A DNA stretch of 64,000 bases from Parabacteroides chinchillae (GCF_900108035.1 NZ_FNVS01000001.1:310001-374000), one strand, 5' to 3'; numbered from the stretch's first letter, positions 32,714 through 41,126 are shown. Translations and numbers: made by a program. The notes: generated by a model from the sequence alone, not told the origin.

Positions 32714-35638
32714 ATGAATGAGACAATACTGAACGGACTACTAAATCTGTTTGCCATTTTTGCATCGTTGGCAAGAATTGGGACGGAACAAGCACGCCAA
32801 GCTGTACACACTTATCTTTCCAGCCATTTCGGAATCCGTTCACACAAAGAATATATCGAATTATACGACGAGTTGCAAAGTGTATATAATGATCCTGATT
32901 TTGATATCGATAAGGAAAATGTAATTATTAATGTATGCACGCAACTAAAACCTAAGTTAATGGCAGAAGAACAAATATTGCTGTTACTCAGGTTTATGGA
33001 ATTTGCCCATAGTAACAGCGAAGGATTCGCCGATAATCTATCCGTTTTCAGAAAGATCTCCTCGATATTCAACATCAGTTCAGAAGAATATGATACGCTA
33101 CTCGCATTCGTAACCGGTAGTTACTCACCCTATATACTGACAATTAGCAATGACCCGCTTTCTAACAATGACAATCACATACAGCGTAAAGGGTTGGAAG
33201 GTGAAATACGCGTATTGCAGTTATCCGGTTTCGACAGACTGATTTTCACCTATTATGGAAACAGCCAGGTATTTATGAATGACATACCTGCCACTGCCGG
33301 CATATTCTACAGTTGGCAACGAAGCAGTGTCATCAAAAGTCCGTTATTTCTTCCGGTTTATTATAGCGACGTACAAGAAGCATTCAACCGAAACGAACAT
33401 AACGAACATATCGTGCTGGCCGGACGCGATATTGATTTCCATTTTAAAAACAGCGAAAACGGATTGCATAATTTCTCATTCAACCTCGAATCCGGACAAT
33501 TAGTGGCCATTATGGGAGGAAGTGGGGTTGGTAAATCCACCCTGCTCAGTATCCTTAACGGGAACATCATTCCTCAGCAAGGTTCTATCTGTTTGAACGG
33601 ACATCCTTTGAGTGATGAGAATTGTAAGCGACTGATAGGTTTTGTGCCTCAGGATGATTTATTGATTGAAGAATTAACCGTATTCCAAAATCTCTGGTAC
33701 ACGGCAAAGCTATGTTTTGCCAATCTGAATGACAAAAAGATAGAAGAAAAAGTAAACTCTATTCTCAATGATTTGGATTTATTGAAAATCAAATCATTGG
33801 AAGTAGGCTCTCCTATACGGAAAACAATCAGCGGAGGACAACGGAAACGATTAAACATCGCATTGGAGTTAATACGTGAACCGGCAATCTTATATTTAGA
33901 TGAACCCACATCCGGGCTTTCGTCTTCCGATTCGGAAAAAGTGATGATGCTTTTAAAAGAACAGACACACCGGGGGAGATTAGTTGTTGTGAACATCCAT
34001 CAGCCATCGTCAGAGATATATAAATTGTTTGACCGTCTATGGTTGCTCGACACAGGAGGTTATCCTATTTACGATGGAAACCCGATTGAAGCCATCACAT
34101 ACTTTAAACGAGTTGCCAATTACACAGACCAGGACATCAGTGTCTGCAGTACATGCGGTAACGTAAATCCCGAATTGATTCTGAACATTATAGATGCCAA
34201 AAAGATCGACGACACGGGTAATCAAACAAATATCCGCAAACTGACAGCAAAAGAATGGCACGAACTCTATTTAGCATCCAGACCGGAATTCAACAGTCCC
34301 CAGGTTCTGCCTTTACCTCCAAACAGACAGCAAAAGCCGTCCGCCTGGAAGCAATTTCTCATTTTCCTGGAAAGAAATATTAAAACCAAACTGACAAACA
34401 AGCAATACTTATGCATTGCTTTGCTGGAAGCTCCGTTGCTTGCCGTAATTGTGGCTTTGCTCACCCGCTACGAGACAGATGAAGGCTACACTTTGCTTAC
34501 CAATAAAAACTTGGTAACTTACCTGTTCATGTCTGTTATTGTTGCCACATTTATCGGAATGAGTATTAGTGCGGAAGAAATAATAAAAGACAAGACATTG
34601 TTGAAAAGGGAACGCTTCTTACGGTTAAGCCGTCCAAGCTATCTCATTTCCAAGATGTTTTTCCTGTTCTGTATATCTGCCATACAAAGTCTCTTGTTTA
34701 TTTTGGTAGGAAATACACTGATTGGGATCGGATGGGAAATGTTTTTTATCTGGTGGATCATCCTGTGGGCAACCTCTTTCCTTGCGAACCTGACAGGATT
34801 AATCTTATCACAAACACTAAACACAATTGTAGCCATATACATTACGATCCCGCTTCTGCTTATCCCGCAAATATTGTTATGCGGGCTAGTCGTTAAGTTC
34901 GATGATTTAAGTAAACAGGCTGCCAACCGCAACATCGTGCCGCTTATCGGAGAAATCATACCTTCCCGCTGGGCATTTGAAGCATTGGCTGTTGAGCAAT
35001 TCTGCGACAATGCGTATAATCAATCCTTATTCTATATTGAAAAAGAGAAATTTATCTCACAGTATTATCAGAACATCCATTTACCGGAAGTAAGAAATTT
35101 AGTACAACAAACAGAGTTATCCGATAGTGGAAAAAAAGACAAGATAAAAACCATTGAAAACGAATTGTTAGTTCTAGGGCGAGCAGCCAGAATAGAACCA
35201 TATTCATCAAAAGACAGCTACAATGCCTATTTAAATAAAGCAGAAAAAGCATTGAAAACAAGATCAGACAATTTCACCGCTTTATTAGGTAAAGTTCAAA
35301 GAGAAATTATTAATGAGAAAGGAGCCGACTGGTTCGCCAACCTTAAAAAGGAGCATCACAATGAAGCATTGGAAGAGCTGGTACTGAATACAACAAGCAA
35401 CCGGCTTTACAAAGAAGCCCATCATAGAATTTATCCGAAAATAGGACAAATATACATGGAACCTGACAATAATTGGGGACGCGCACCATTCTACAGCTAT
35501 GAGAAAAAAGTAGCCGGAATCCTGTTTTCTACTTTTTCGTTTAATTTATTAATGTTAGTAATCTTTGGTTTATTGGTAATTATATCTATCTTCGCAGAGT
35601 TTCCAGGCAAGTATTTAAACAAGAACAACGACTATTAA
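32714..35638 (+). CDS. ABCG-like ABC transporter (TerB-like N-terminus, ATPase and ABC-2 permease in one chain)
   Basis: 974 aa. Residues about 1-140 form an acidic helical domain resembling TerB. A linker follows, then an ABC ATPase with Walker A MGGSGVGKSTLLS near 267, signature TISGGQRKRLNIAL near 372 and Walker B ILYLDEPTSGLSS. The C-terminal half is a permease with helices around 570-770 and one more near 945-970, separated by a long hydrophilic loop. ATPase before permease in one chain, with the signature ISGGQRKR, is the ABCG (White) half-transporter layout. The substrate is unknown. A lipoprotein gene follows after 33 nt and may be a functional partner. Confidence 0.85.
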   Translation: MNETILNGLLNLFAIFASLARIGTEQARQAVHTYLSSHFGIRSHKEYIELYDELQSVYNDPDFDIDKENVIINVCTQLKPKLMAEEQILLLLRFMEFAHSNSEGFADNLSVFRKISSIFNISSEEYDTLLAFVTGSYSPYILTISNDPLSNNDNHIQRKGLEGEIRVLQLSGFDRLIFTYYGNSQVFMNDIPATAGIFYSWQRSSVIKSPLFLPVYYSDVQEAFNRNEHNEHIVLAGRDIDFHFKNSENGLHNFSFNLESGQLVAIMGGSGVGKSTLLSILNGNIIPQQGSICLNGHPLSDENCKRLIGFVPQDDLLIEELTVFQNLWYTAKLCFANLNDKKIEEKVNSILNDLDLLKIKSLEVGSPIRKTISGGQRKRLNIALELIREPAILYLDEPTSGLSSSDSEKVMMLLKEQTHRGRLVVVNIHQPSSEIYKLFDRLWLLDTGGYPIYDGNPIEAITYFKRVANYTDQDISVCSTCGNVNPELILNIIDAKKIDDTGNQTNIRKLTAKEWHELYLASRPEFNSPQVLPLPPNRQQKPSAWKQFLIFLERNIKTKLTNKQYLCIALLEAPLLAVIVALLTRYETDEGYTLLTNKNLVTYLFMSVIVATFIGMSISAEEIIKDKTLLKRERFLRLSRPSYLISKMFFLFCISAIQSLLFILVGNTLIGIGWEMFFIWWIILWATSFLANLTGLILSQTLNTIVAIYITIPLLLIPQILLCGLVVKFDDLSKQAANRNIVPLIGEIIPSRWAFEALAVEQFCDNAYNQSLFYIEKEKFISQYYQNIHLPEVRNLVQQTELSDSGKKDKIKTIENELLVLGRAARIEPYSSKDSYNAYLNKAEKALKTRSDNFTALLGKVQREIINEKGADWFANLKKEHHNEALEELVLNTTSNRLYKEAHHRIYPKIGQIYMEPDNNWGRAPFYSYEKKVAGILFSTFSFNLLMLVIFGLLVIISIFAEFPGKYLNKNNDY

Positions 35639-35671
35639 AGACATATATAAAATTATTAAATTGATATCATT

Positions 35672-36502
35672 ATGAAGAAGAGTTTTGTAAGTCTGCTAAC
35701 CGTGGCAGCATTTTTATTCGGAATGGCTTCTTGTAATAGCAGTGCAAAGAAAGCTGAAGCCGAAGCTCAGACAGAACAAGAGGCTGTTATAGCCGGAGAA
35801 GTCTCAAAAAACCTGCTTACCGAAGAACTTAAAGTAGAAGTTTCCCAGTTTCTTAAAGACATGCCCGAATCTGATTTAGCTTACAAACTGGCAACCGGAG
35901 AAGTAACGGTATCTGTTGCCAATACAGATTTTATGTTGCCCGTAAGCAAAGCTTCAGAACTGACAACACAGGCTCAGAAAGCGCGCGCATGCGGTATGTA
36001 CTTTGCAGATCTGAATATTCTGAAAGCAATGAAAAAGCCGACGACTGACGTTGAAAACGTTTTAGTAAAGCTGACTACAGACCTGAATATTCCATTCGTT
36101 ATCGATATCATGAAAGAATCTGCTCCTGCCAATGCAAGCAAGGAAGAAGTTAATGCTTTTATGAAGGCTCAGGAAGATAAACTGATCGATGCTATGATGG
36201 AAAACGACAAAGCAGACATCGAAATCGAACTATTAGGCGGAATGTCGGTTGAATATGCTTATTTATTAGCTAATCCGGGCTTAGTTGTAAAGGGCGACGC
36301 TATCTCTGCAGGTTTAAGCGACAATATGATCAAACGTCTGGATACACTACAGCAGATTGTAGGCGATTTATCTAAGTATTATCCTGATTTGAGCCAACTG
36401 GGTGAAACTATTGCTCCGCTGAAAGAAATGGTAGTTTCTGTAAATGCTGCTCGTGCCGCTCAAAAAGACATCGAAGCTATGCGTACCAACTTATTGAAGT
36501 AA
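35672..36502 (+). CDS. Putative lipoprotein downstream of the ABCG-like exporter
   Basis: 276 aa with a lipoprotein signal peptide; the lipobox FGMASC puts the acylated Cys at 21. A short Ala/Glu-rich segment (AKKAEAEAQTEQE) precedes a mostly helical, acidic body with no known domain that I recognise. The Met content is noticeable (GGMSVEYAYLL, DAMMENDKAD). It lies 33 nt after the ABC transporter and ends at a terminator, so the two probably form one operon. The role is unknown; a periplasm-facing accessory part of the exporter is one possibility. Confidence 0.8.
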   Translation: MKKSFVSLLTVAAFLFGMASCNSSAKKAEAEAQTEQEAVIAGEVSKNLLTEELKVEVSQFLKDMPESDLAYKLATGEVTVSVANTDFMLPVSKASELTTQAQKARACGMYFADLNILKAMKKPTTDVENVLVKLTTDLNIPFVIDIMKESAPANASKEEVNAFMKAQEDKLIDAMMENDKADIEIELLGGMSVEYAYLLANPGLVVKGDAISAGLSDNMIKRLDTLQQIVGDLSKYYPDLSQLGETIAPLKEMVVSVNAARAAQKDIEAMRTNLLK

Positions 36503-36528
36503 GTCTATAGCTAATTACACAATATCAG

Positions 36529-36565
36529 GGAAGCCGGTTGAGATTCAGCCGGCTTTCTTTATTTA
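36529..36565. terminator. Terminator between convergent genes
   Basis: Stem AAGCCGG/CCGGCTT (36531-36537 with 36549-36555), followed by TTCTTTATTT on the plus strand. It overlaps the last codons of the minus-strand methyltransferase gene. Confidence 0.7.
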
Positions 36566-37743
36566 CGGCACTTTACCAACACCTTCACGCCGTCCGCCAG
36601 CGTAGTGGCAAAAAGATAGACCTCACCGCCATCGGCTATTTTTGTCCGCATACGGAGTTCGGCTACGGATAGAGGGAAATTGCGCACTGTGATATTGGCT
36701 TGCGGGATCGTTTTAGACAGCGCCTTACATTGTTTATTACTGAACGGTATCACCTCATCCACCACAAAACGGCGGCCGGGGAAATCGTCCCTAAGGTTAT
36801 CCGACGTATATAAATGGCTACTTGCATGCAGCTTCTCCAGTCCAAAGCGGAAAGCTGTCATCCGGAACGCACCAGCTTTCAGTATCGAGGCATTCGGTTC
36901 ATATAAATAGTGCTTTACCCGATCCGCCTGATACAGGTTCACACCCCGCTCGTCATGCCACGCATATGAGAACAATTCTTTCCGTCCGCTACCTGCAAAA
37001 TTTACACAAACGATCTGCGGACTATCCTTTTTATTTTCTCTCTCCACTACAAAAAGCAACTCTTTGCATTCATTCTTTACTGAAATAACATGCACTTCTG
37101 TAGTTCCGGGAAGCAAATCCAACGTAAACTGAATATCCGCCATAGGAGACAGTTTGGCAATCACCTTCGGAGCACGTTCAAGCAAGGACGGCAACAACTT
37201 TGGCAAATCAGGCTCGCAATCGGGCAAGGCAAACACCCGCTTATTACTCTCTCCACGCCGGGCAGGGTCGATATAAAAGACATCCGCCGGAGGCAATTGC
37301 AATAAATATTCGGCAATGTCGGCATTAATAACCTCTATATTATCGGCTCCCAATACTTCAAAGTTATGCTTTGCCACCTCACAGTAGGCGGCAAAACGTT
37401 CTATATAGGTAAGTTTCTTCACCTTCCGGGAGAAGAAATAACTATCTATTCCTAATCCACCTGTTAAATCGCACAAACATTCACTTGCTTCTACCAGCTC
37501 TTGTTTATACGAAGCCGTAAGCTCGGACGAACATTGTTCGACAGCTATCCGAGCAGGAAATAGCAATTCATCATTCTCATACCACGAAGGCAACTTTTCA
37601 CGTATCTGTCTGCGTGCTGCTATTTGTTCTATCAAAAAGGGAACATTCTGCGCGGAATACTTAGACGCAGACAACAACAAGCGCGACAGATCATCTGCCG
37701 CATGCTCCCGGATAAATTGTTTCTGTTTTTCATTCAACTTCAT
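36559..37743 (-). CDS. THUMP-like domain SAM-dependent methyltransferase
   Basis: 394 aa protein of a Bacteroidota group of class I methyltransferases with a C-terminal THUMP-like domain. The SAM site is CDLTGGLGIDSYF (about 88-100) with YIERFAAYCEVA as the acidic loop, and a DPAR motif (FYIDPARRG) occupies the catalytic position where N6-adenine or RNA methylases have (N/D)PPY. The C-terminus (residues about 280-394) carries the THUMP-like region, ending LFATTLADGVKVLVKC. It probably modifies RNA, but the target is not known. Its ATG overlaps the upstream Sel1 gene stop by 4 nt, so it is the last gene of a three-gene operon. Confidence 0.8.
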   Translation of the reverse strand: MKLNEKQKQFIREHAADDLSRLLLSASKYSAQNVPFLIEQIAARRQIREKLPSWYENDELLFPARIAVEQCSSELTASYKQELVEASECLCDLTGGLGIDSYFFSRKVKKLTYIERFAAYCEVAKHNFEVLGADNIEVINADIAEYLLQLPPADVFYIDPARRGESNKRVFALPDCEPDLPKLLPSLLERAPKVIAKLSPMADIQFTLDLLPGTTEVHVISVKNECKELLFVVERENKKDSPQIVCVNFAGSGRKELFSYAWHDERGVNLYQADRVKHYLYEPNASILKAGAFRMTAFRFGLEKLHASSHLYTSDNLRDDFPGRRFVVDEVIPFSNKQCKALSKTIPQANITVRNFPLSVAELRMRTKIADGGEVYLFATTLADGVKVLVKCRK

Positions 37744-38963
37744 TGTGCAACCTCTCCTTCCAGACGTTTCAGTGCATTCTGTGCAAATTCATATCCATCC
37801 GCCGCCGATAATTTATATAAACGTATGGCTTCGTCCATATCTTTCTCCACTCCTTTTCCAAATTCGTACATATCCGCCAGATTGCCCATAGCCCACGTAT
37901 CACCCTGAACTGCAGACAAACTATACAAACGGAAAGCTTCGTTCATATCCGCAGCAACACCCCGCCCATATTCATACATAACTCCCAGAACAGACTGAGC
38001 ACGCTTGTCACCCTGCATAGCTGCCTTTTTATACCATTTAGCTGCCAGGATATAGTTTTGAGCAACTTCTTTCCCTGCATCGTATGTCAATCCTAATTCA
38101 TATTGGGCATCCATGTCTCCGGTGTTGGCCTTATACATCAATTCCTGCAACCCGGCAGAAATCGCACCGCAGGTAAGAACCTGAACATTCATAGTACATG
38201 GATTAGTGCCGCCGTATTCCAACTCCCGAATGCATTTTCTTGCGAGAAGATCAACATCCAGTTCCTTTGCGAAGCAAGACAAACGACATGTATCTTCGCA
38301 CACTCTTCCACCGCCGCAACTATTATATATAGGACTTACACAAACATAGTAGTCTCCTCCCTGCCGGATGGACTTTATAAGACACGTCAACTGAGACAAA
38401 TCTATCTCTTCTATGTCCAGAATATTTGAAAACAGATGAAGGCTTGTCTGTCTTTCGGGGAAGTCTTCTTTGCATAAATCTTCTATATATTTACAAACCG
38501 TCCGAACCTCTGCATCCGGGAAAAAGAGACGTGCATGCAAAGCTGCCCGCTTCAAAGAAAGTTCCGATGGTTCTATCAAAGTTATTGAAGTAACGTTTGC
38601 CGCAAGCCCATTCAATTGCAAGTAATCGGCATAAGCCATTACTTCCAGTCCCTGTCCGCATCCCCAAGCTACAATATCCACCTTATTTTCCCAGAATATG
38701 GGAGGTAGCTGATCAAAGGCGTAGTTCAGTTTTGCCAGATGCATCTTTCCATACGAATAAAGATAATAGGCAAGAAGTATTTCCGAGCCGAGCATATCTC
38801 GTCCGTTCCCCAGACGTCTGTAAAGATCAGCCTTATCTTCTTCGCTCAGTTTGCCTACAAAATCCACCACCAACTGGCGAACCTTGTCAAAAGTAGGTCT
38901 GCCTATCGTTCGCAGCATATAGGCATAAACCGTATTCTCTTCCAATAGCAATTGTGCATCCAT
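37740..38963 (-). CDS. Methyltransferase-like protein with C-terminal Sel1 repeats
   Basis: About 407 aa with two parts. Residues about 80-270 look like a Rossmann methyltransferase, with VAWGCGQGLEVMAYADYL as a probable SAM loop and TLIEPSELSLKRAALHA as the acidic strand. The C-terminal 140 residues hold about four Sel1-type repeats (GDMDAQYELGLTYDAGKEV, GDKRAQSVLGVMYEYGRGV, GDTWAMGNLADMYEFGKGV). A Cys-rich CGGGRVCEDTCRLSC lies between. The ATG at 38963, just after the DUF1848 stop and preceded by AGAGGGAC, is preferred; a farther in-frame start (39026) would overlap DUF1848 by 46 nt. The combination is unusual and its substrate unknown. Confidence 0.72.
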   Translation of the reverse strand: MDAQLLLEENTVYAYMLRTIGRPTFDKVRQLVVDFVGKLSEEDKADLYRRLGNGRDMLGSEILLAYYLYSYGKMHLAKLNYAFDQLPPIFWENKVDIVAWGCGQGLEVMAYADYLQLNGLAANVTSITLIEPSELSLKRAALHARLFFPDAEVRTVCKYIEDLCKEDFPERQTSLHLFSNILDIEEIDLSQLTCLIKSIRQGGDYYVCVSPIYNSCGGGRVCEDTCRLSCFAKELDVDLLARKCIRELEYGGTNPCTMNVQVLTCGAISAGLQELMYKANTGDMDAQYELGLTYDAGKEVAQNYILAAKWYKKAAMQGDKRAQSVLGVMYEYGRGVAADMNEAFRLYSLSAVQGDTWAMGNLADMYEFGKGVEKDMDEAIRLYKLSAADGYEFAQNALKRLEGEVAQ

Positions 38964-38980
38964 GTCCCTCTCATTTGCGT

Positions 38981-40003
38981 TTAACGTCCGGTAATCGTTT
39001 CCGAATACGGATTTTGCTGATGACAACGCCAGTTTGCCAGCGCCTTCTCCTTCGAACTGTTAGCATAGCAGTAGGCACAAAGATGCGGACAGGTATTATA
39101 CTCTCCGATATCTTTACTGGTAATACACCCGCAATGCAGGCGTTGTCCTTTATCTTTATTGTCTCTTGTTTTTCGTATTATATCCTCCGGATGAAACAGA
39201 TCGCCCGGAATACACTCCACCCCCAAATGCTCCATCAACACTTTATCCTCCGAGAAGTAGCGAATCATCAGATCATCGTCTACACACTTATTCTGATATA
39301 TATCATAATCTTCTTCCAAAGATATTTCTTCTGCACAGGTAGCCACATCATAGTTCCACTTTTCATTCAGAAGATGAACGCCTTTGGCAAAACAAAGCAT
39401 ATCCGCTTCGGTAAATTCGCGGTAGAGAAAGCCCTCACGATCCAGATTGGCCGCGACTTTCCGGTAGACCGAAATATCGGCATAACTAAACACCAGCTTG
39501 TCAGTATATCCATGCAATTGGTTGCCAACCACGCGTACACGCTCCAACAAATCATCTACATCCATCCGGTCGGATAAAACCAATGGATCAAAACGCCAGA
39601 TCACTTTTCCTTTTCCCAGCACATCCGTCAAACTGCGAAACGTGGCAATACGTTCTTCCAGTGAAGGCAAATGAGGTTCCAGGCCGCTTCCTTCATAATT
39701 ATTTAAGGTGAACTGTATGTAACAATGTATGCCTCTCCGTCTTAATTCCTCCAGATACGGCAACAACGGAGCCGGGTTCTTCGACCAGAAAACAATTACC
39801 CGCACGTCCCGGTAAGACACGTACGACCGTACGCCATTGAATGGATTCATCCAGGCGGAATATCCCTTTTGCAAACGACTGAAGAACCAATCCGTGTAAA
39901 AAGCCGGAATATCTGTCGCCCGGCTGGCAGACACGATTACGGGAGCCAGCGCATCCGCCGTTTCCCCATTCTCCAATCTTATTTTCACCTTATTCCATGC
40001 CAT
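38981..40003 (-). CDS. DUF1848 family putative Fe-S protein
   Basis: 340 aa protein of the DUF1848 family. N-terminal VSASRATDIPAFYTDWF and the middle VIVFWSKNPAPLLPYL, IQFTLNNYEGSGLEP and WRFDPLVLSDRM are family blocks. The C-terminus has a Cys cluster, LHCGCITSKDIGEYNTCPHL followed closely by CAYCYANSS, resembling the CxxCxYC arrangement of Fe-S or radical-SAM-like proteins although the order differs. The function is not established. It heads the operon with the two methyltransferase-like genes. A promoter-like palindrome lies 30-58 nt upstream. Confidence 0.82.
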   Translation of the reverse strand: MAWNKVKIRLENGETADALAPVIVSASRATDIPAFYTDWFFSRLQKGYSAWMNPFNGVRSYVSYRDVRVIVFWSKNPAPLLPYLEELRRRGIHCYIQFTLNNYEGSGLEPHLPSLEERIATFRSLTDVLGKGKVIWRFDPLVLSDRMDVDDLLERVRVVGNQLHGYTDKLVFSYADISVYRKVAANLDREGFLYREFTEADMLCFAKGVHLLNEKWNYDVATCAEEISLEEDYDIYQNKCVDDDLMIRYFSEDKVLMEHLGVECIPGDLFHPEDIIRKTRDNKDKGQRLHCGCITSKDIGEYNTCPHLCAYCYANSSKEKALANWRCHQQNPYSETITGR

Positions 40004-40033
40004 CCTATCCTGGTCATTACAACAGTTGTAAAT

Positions 40034-40061
40034 ACAAAAGTAATCTTTTTATTACTTTTGT
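40034..40061. promoter_or_regulatory. Palindrome with divergent -7 elements, upstream of DUF1848
   Basis: Perfect 11-bp inverted repeat ACAAAAGTAAT/ATTACTTTTGT (40034-40044 with 40051-40061). Each arm contains TACTTTTG, a -7 match, facing opposite ways. The minus-facing copy lies about 32 nt before the DUF1848 ATG and is the likely promoter; the palindrome could also be an operator or a terminator. Confidence 0.5.
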
Positions 40062-40135
40062 ACGCTATTTATTTGCCTTCAAGTTAGTAAAGCCGTATAT
40101 CTTTTTCATTCCCCCAGATATGTTTTCCCCGGACA

Positions 40136-40187
40136 AAACTTTTGTTTCATCAGGGAGAAACTTTTGTTTCGTCCTAATAAAACTTTT
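40136..40187 (+). repeat. Three AAACTTTT repeats at 22-nt spacing
   Basis: AAACTTTTGTTTC occurs at 40136-40148 and 40158-40170, and a shortened AAACTTTT at 40180-40187: exact 22-nt spacing. The block is also framed by GGAC and GTCC. Confidence 0.6.
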
Positions 40188-40224
40188 AAGACATTTAATA
40201 AACCAGGAAGAGAGTTGACTGACC

Positions 40225-40276
40225 AAGCAAGACATTCCCGTACTTCAAAGAACGATACGGCAAATCATTTCTGATA
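40225..40276 (+). repeat. 52-bp direct repeat, left copy (hepT 3'-end fragment)
   Basis: Identical over 52 nt to 40971-41022, the 3' end of the intact hepT gene. In the matching frame it reads KQDIPVLQRTIRQIISD and then diverges, running to a TAA at 40297-40299. An in-frame TGA (40216-40218) just upstream prevents expression as a larger protein. Confidence 0.9.
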
Positions 40277-40306
40277 TAACCATAGAACCTATCGAATAAG
40301 AACCTG

Positions 40307-40336
40307 AACTATTTGGTAATTCCAAAAATAGTTTGG
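40307..40336 (+). promoter_or_regulatory. Candidate operator before the MntA-HepT pair
   Basis: Near-palindromic AACTATTTGG/CCAAAAATAGTT, overlapping a second symmetric core CCAAAAATAGTTTGG, 34 nt before the mntA ATG. Toxin-antitoxin operons often autoregulate from such sites; binding here is inference. Confidence 0.35.
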
Positions 40337-40369
40337 ATATTTGTATCTGTACATCAGCTTATTTTGAAG

Positions 40370-40669
40370 ATGAAAACGACAGCCGAATATATATCCATCC
40401 TGAAAGAATACATGCAGCAAAATGCAGGCAAGTACGGCATTTCGCACATGGGAATATTTGGATCCGTAGCACGAGGAGAACAAAAAGAAGGGAGCGATGT
40501 AGATATTTATTACCAGGCAGATAATACTCCTACTCTATCAATTATAGGTCAAATCCAAAATGACTTGGAAAGACTGCTGGAACGCCCTGTAGATCTTGTA
40601 CGCATCAGAGATAAGATGAATAAATTATTGCTAAAAGAAATACAAGATGAAGGAATTGCAATACAATAA
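40370..40669 (+). CDS. mntA: MntA-type nucleotidyltransferase antitoxin
   Basis: 99 aa minimal nucleotidyltransferase. The active-site motif GSVARGE (31-37) followed by SDVD (42-45) is the classic GSxAR...DxD pattern of MNT proteins, which AMPylate and silence their partner HEPN toxin in type VII toxin-antitoxin systems. The ATG at 40370 is chosen over an earlier ATG (40313) because the extra N-terminal residues do not fit the family and overlap the candidate operator. It overlaps hepT by 23 nt, and the pair lies within a 52-bp direct repeat. Confidence 0.88.
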   Translation: MKTTAEYISILKEYMQQNAGKYGISHMGIFGSVARGEQKEGSDVDIYYQADNTPTLSIIGQIQNDLERLLERPVDLVRIRDKMNKLLLKEIQDEGIAIQ

Positions 40670-41042
40670 AGAATGGGTTATCGATACATTGAATAACATC
40701 GATATATCCATCAATCATGTTCTAAGACGTACATCTTCCCTCAGCTCTGTTAACGACTTTCTGGAAACACCTTCAGGTATAGATTTACTGGACAGCGTTT
40801 GCATGCGCCTTCAGGTTATAGGTGAAATGGTTAAGAACCTCGATAAAATAACCGAACAGAAATTATTAATACAATATCCTGAAATAAACTGGAAAAGCAT
40901 TATGAGAATGAGAGACATCATTTCTCACCACTATTTTGAAATTGATGCCGAAGTTATTTTCGAGAGCATTAAGCAAGACATTCCCGTACTTCAAAGAACG
41001 ATACGGCAAATCATTTCTGATAATTCTACTGCAAATATCTAA
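40647..41042 (+). CDS. hepT: HepT-like HEPN ribonuclease toxin (DUF86)
   Basis: 131 aa all-helical HEPN protein. The catalytic R-x4-H-x-Y motif is present as RDIISHHY (R89, H94, Y96), so it appears active. HepT toxins cleave RNA and are neutralised when MntA adds AMP to the tyrosine. It overlaps mntA by 23 nt. Its last 17 codons lie in the 52-bp direct repeat, whose other copy sits upstream of mntA. The C-terminal tail SDNSTANI differs from the tail of the remnant. Confidence 0.9.
   Translation: MKELQYNKEWVIDTLNNIDISINHVLRRTSSLSSVNDFLETPSGIDLLDSVCMRLQVIGEMVKNLDKITEQKLLIQYPEINWKSIMRMRDIISHHYFEIDAEVIFESIKQDIPVLQRTIRQIISDNSTANI
40971..41022 (+). repeat. 52-bp direct repeat, right copy (inside hepT)
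   Basis: Identical to 40225-40276, with start points 746 nt apart. The two copies bracket the mntA gene and most of hepT. Confidence 0.9.
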
Positions 41043-41053
41043 ATATAATATTG

Positions 41054-41085
41054 TATATTTGTCCTTTGGTTTACGACCGGTAAAC
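41054..41085 (+). promoter_or_regulatory. Promoter with a small palindrome at the start site
   Basis: TATATTTG (41054-41061) matches the -7 consensus. Directly after it lies GTTTAC-GACCG-GTAAAC (41069-41085), covering the expected transcription start. This may be an operator for the polyamine-type dehydrogenase gene. Confidence 0.45.
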
Positions 41086-41126
41086 TGTATATATATTAAC
41101 AATCAAGTTTAATTCTATTTAAGTAA

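Larger units (their letters stand above)
40004..40369. other. 366-nt intergenic region rich in repeats
   Basis: No intact gene. It contains an 11-bp palindrome with promoter-like arms (40034-40061), three AAACTTTT units at 22-nt spacing (40136-40187), a copy of the hepT 3' end (40225-40276) and a palindromic candidate operator (40307-40336) before mntA. Confidence 0.7.

Noticed and set aside
40313-40369. Longer N-terminus of MntA starting at 40313
   Set aside because: The extra residues are not part of the nucleotidyltransferase fold and overlap the candidate operator.
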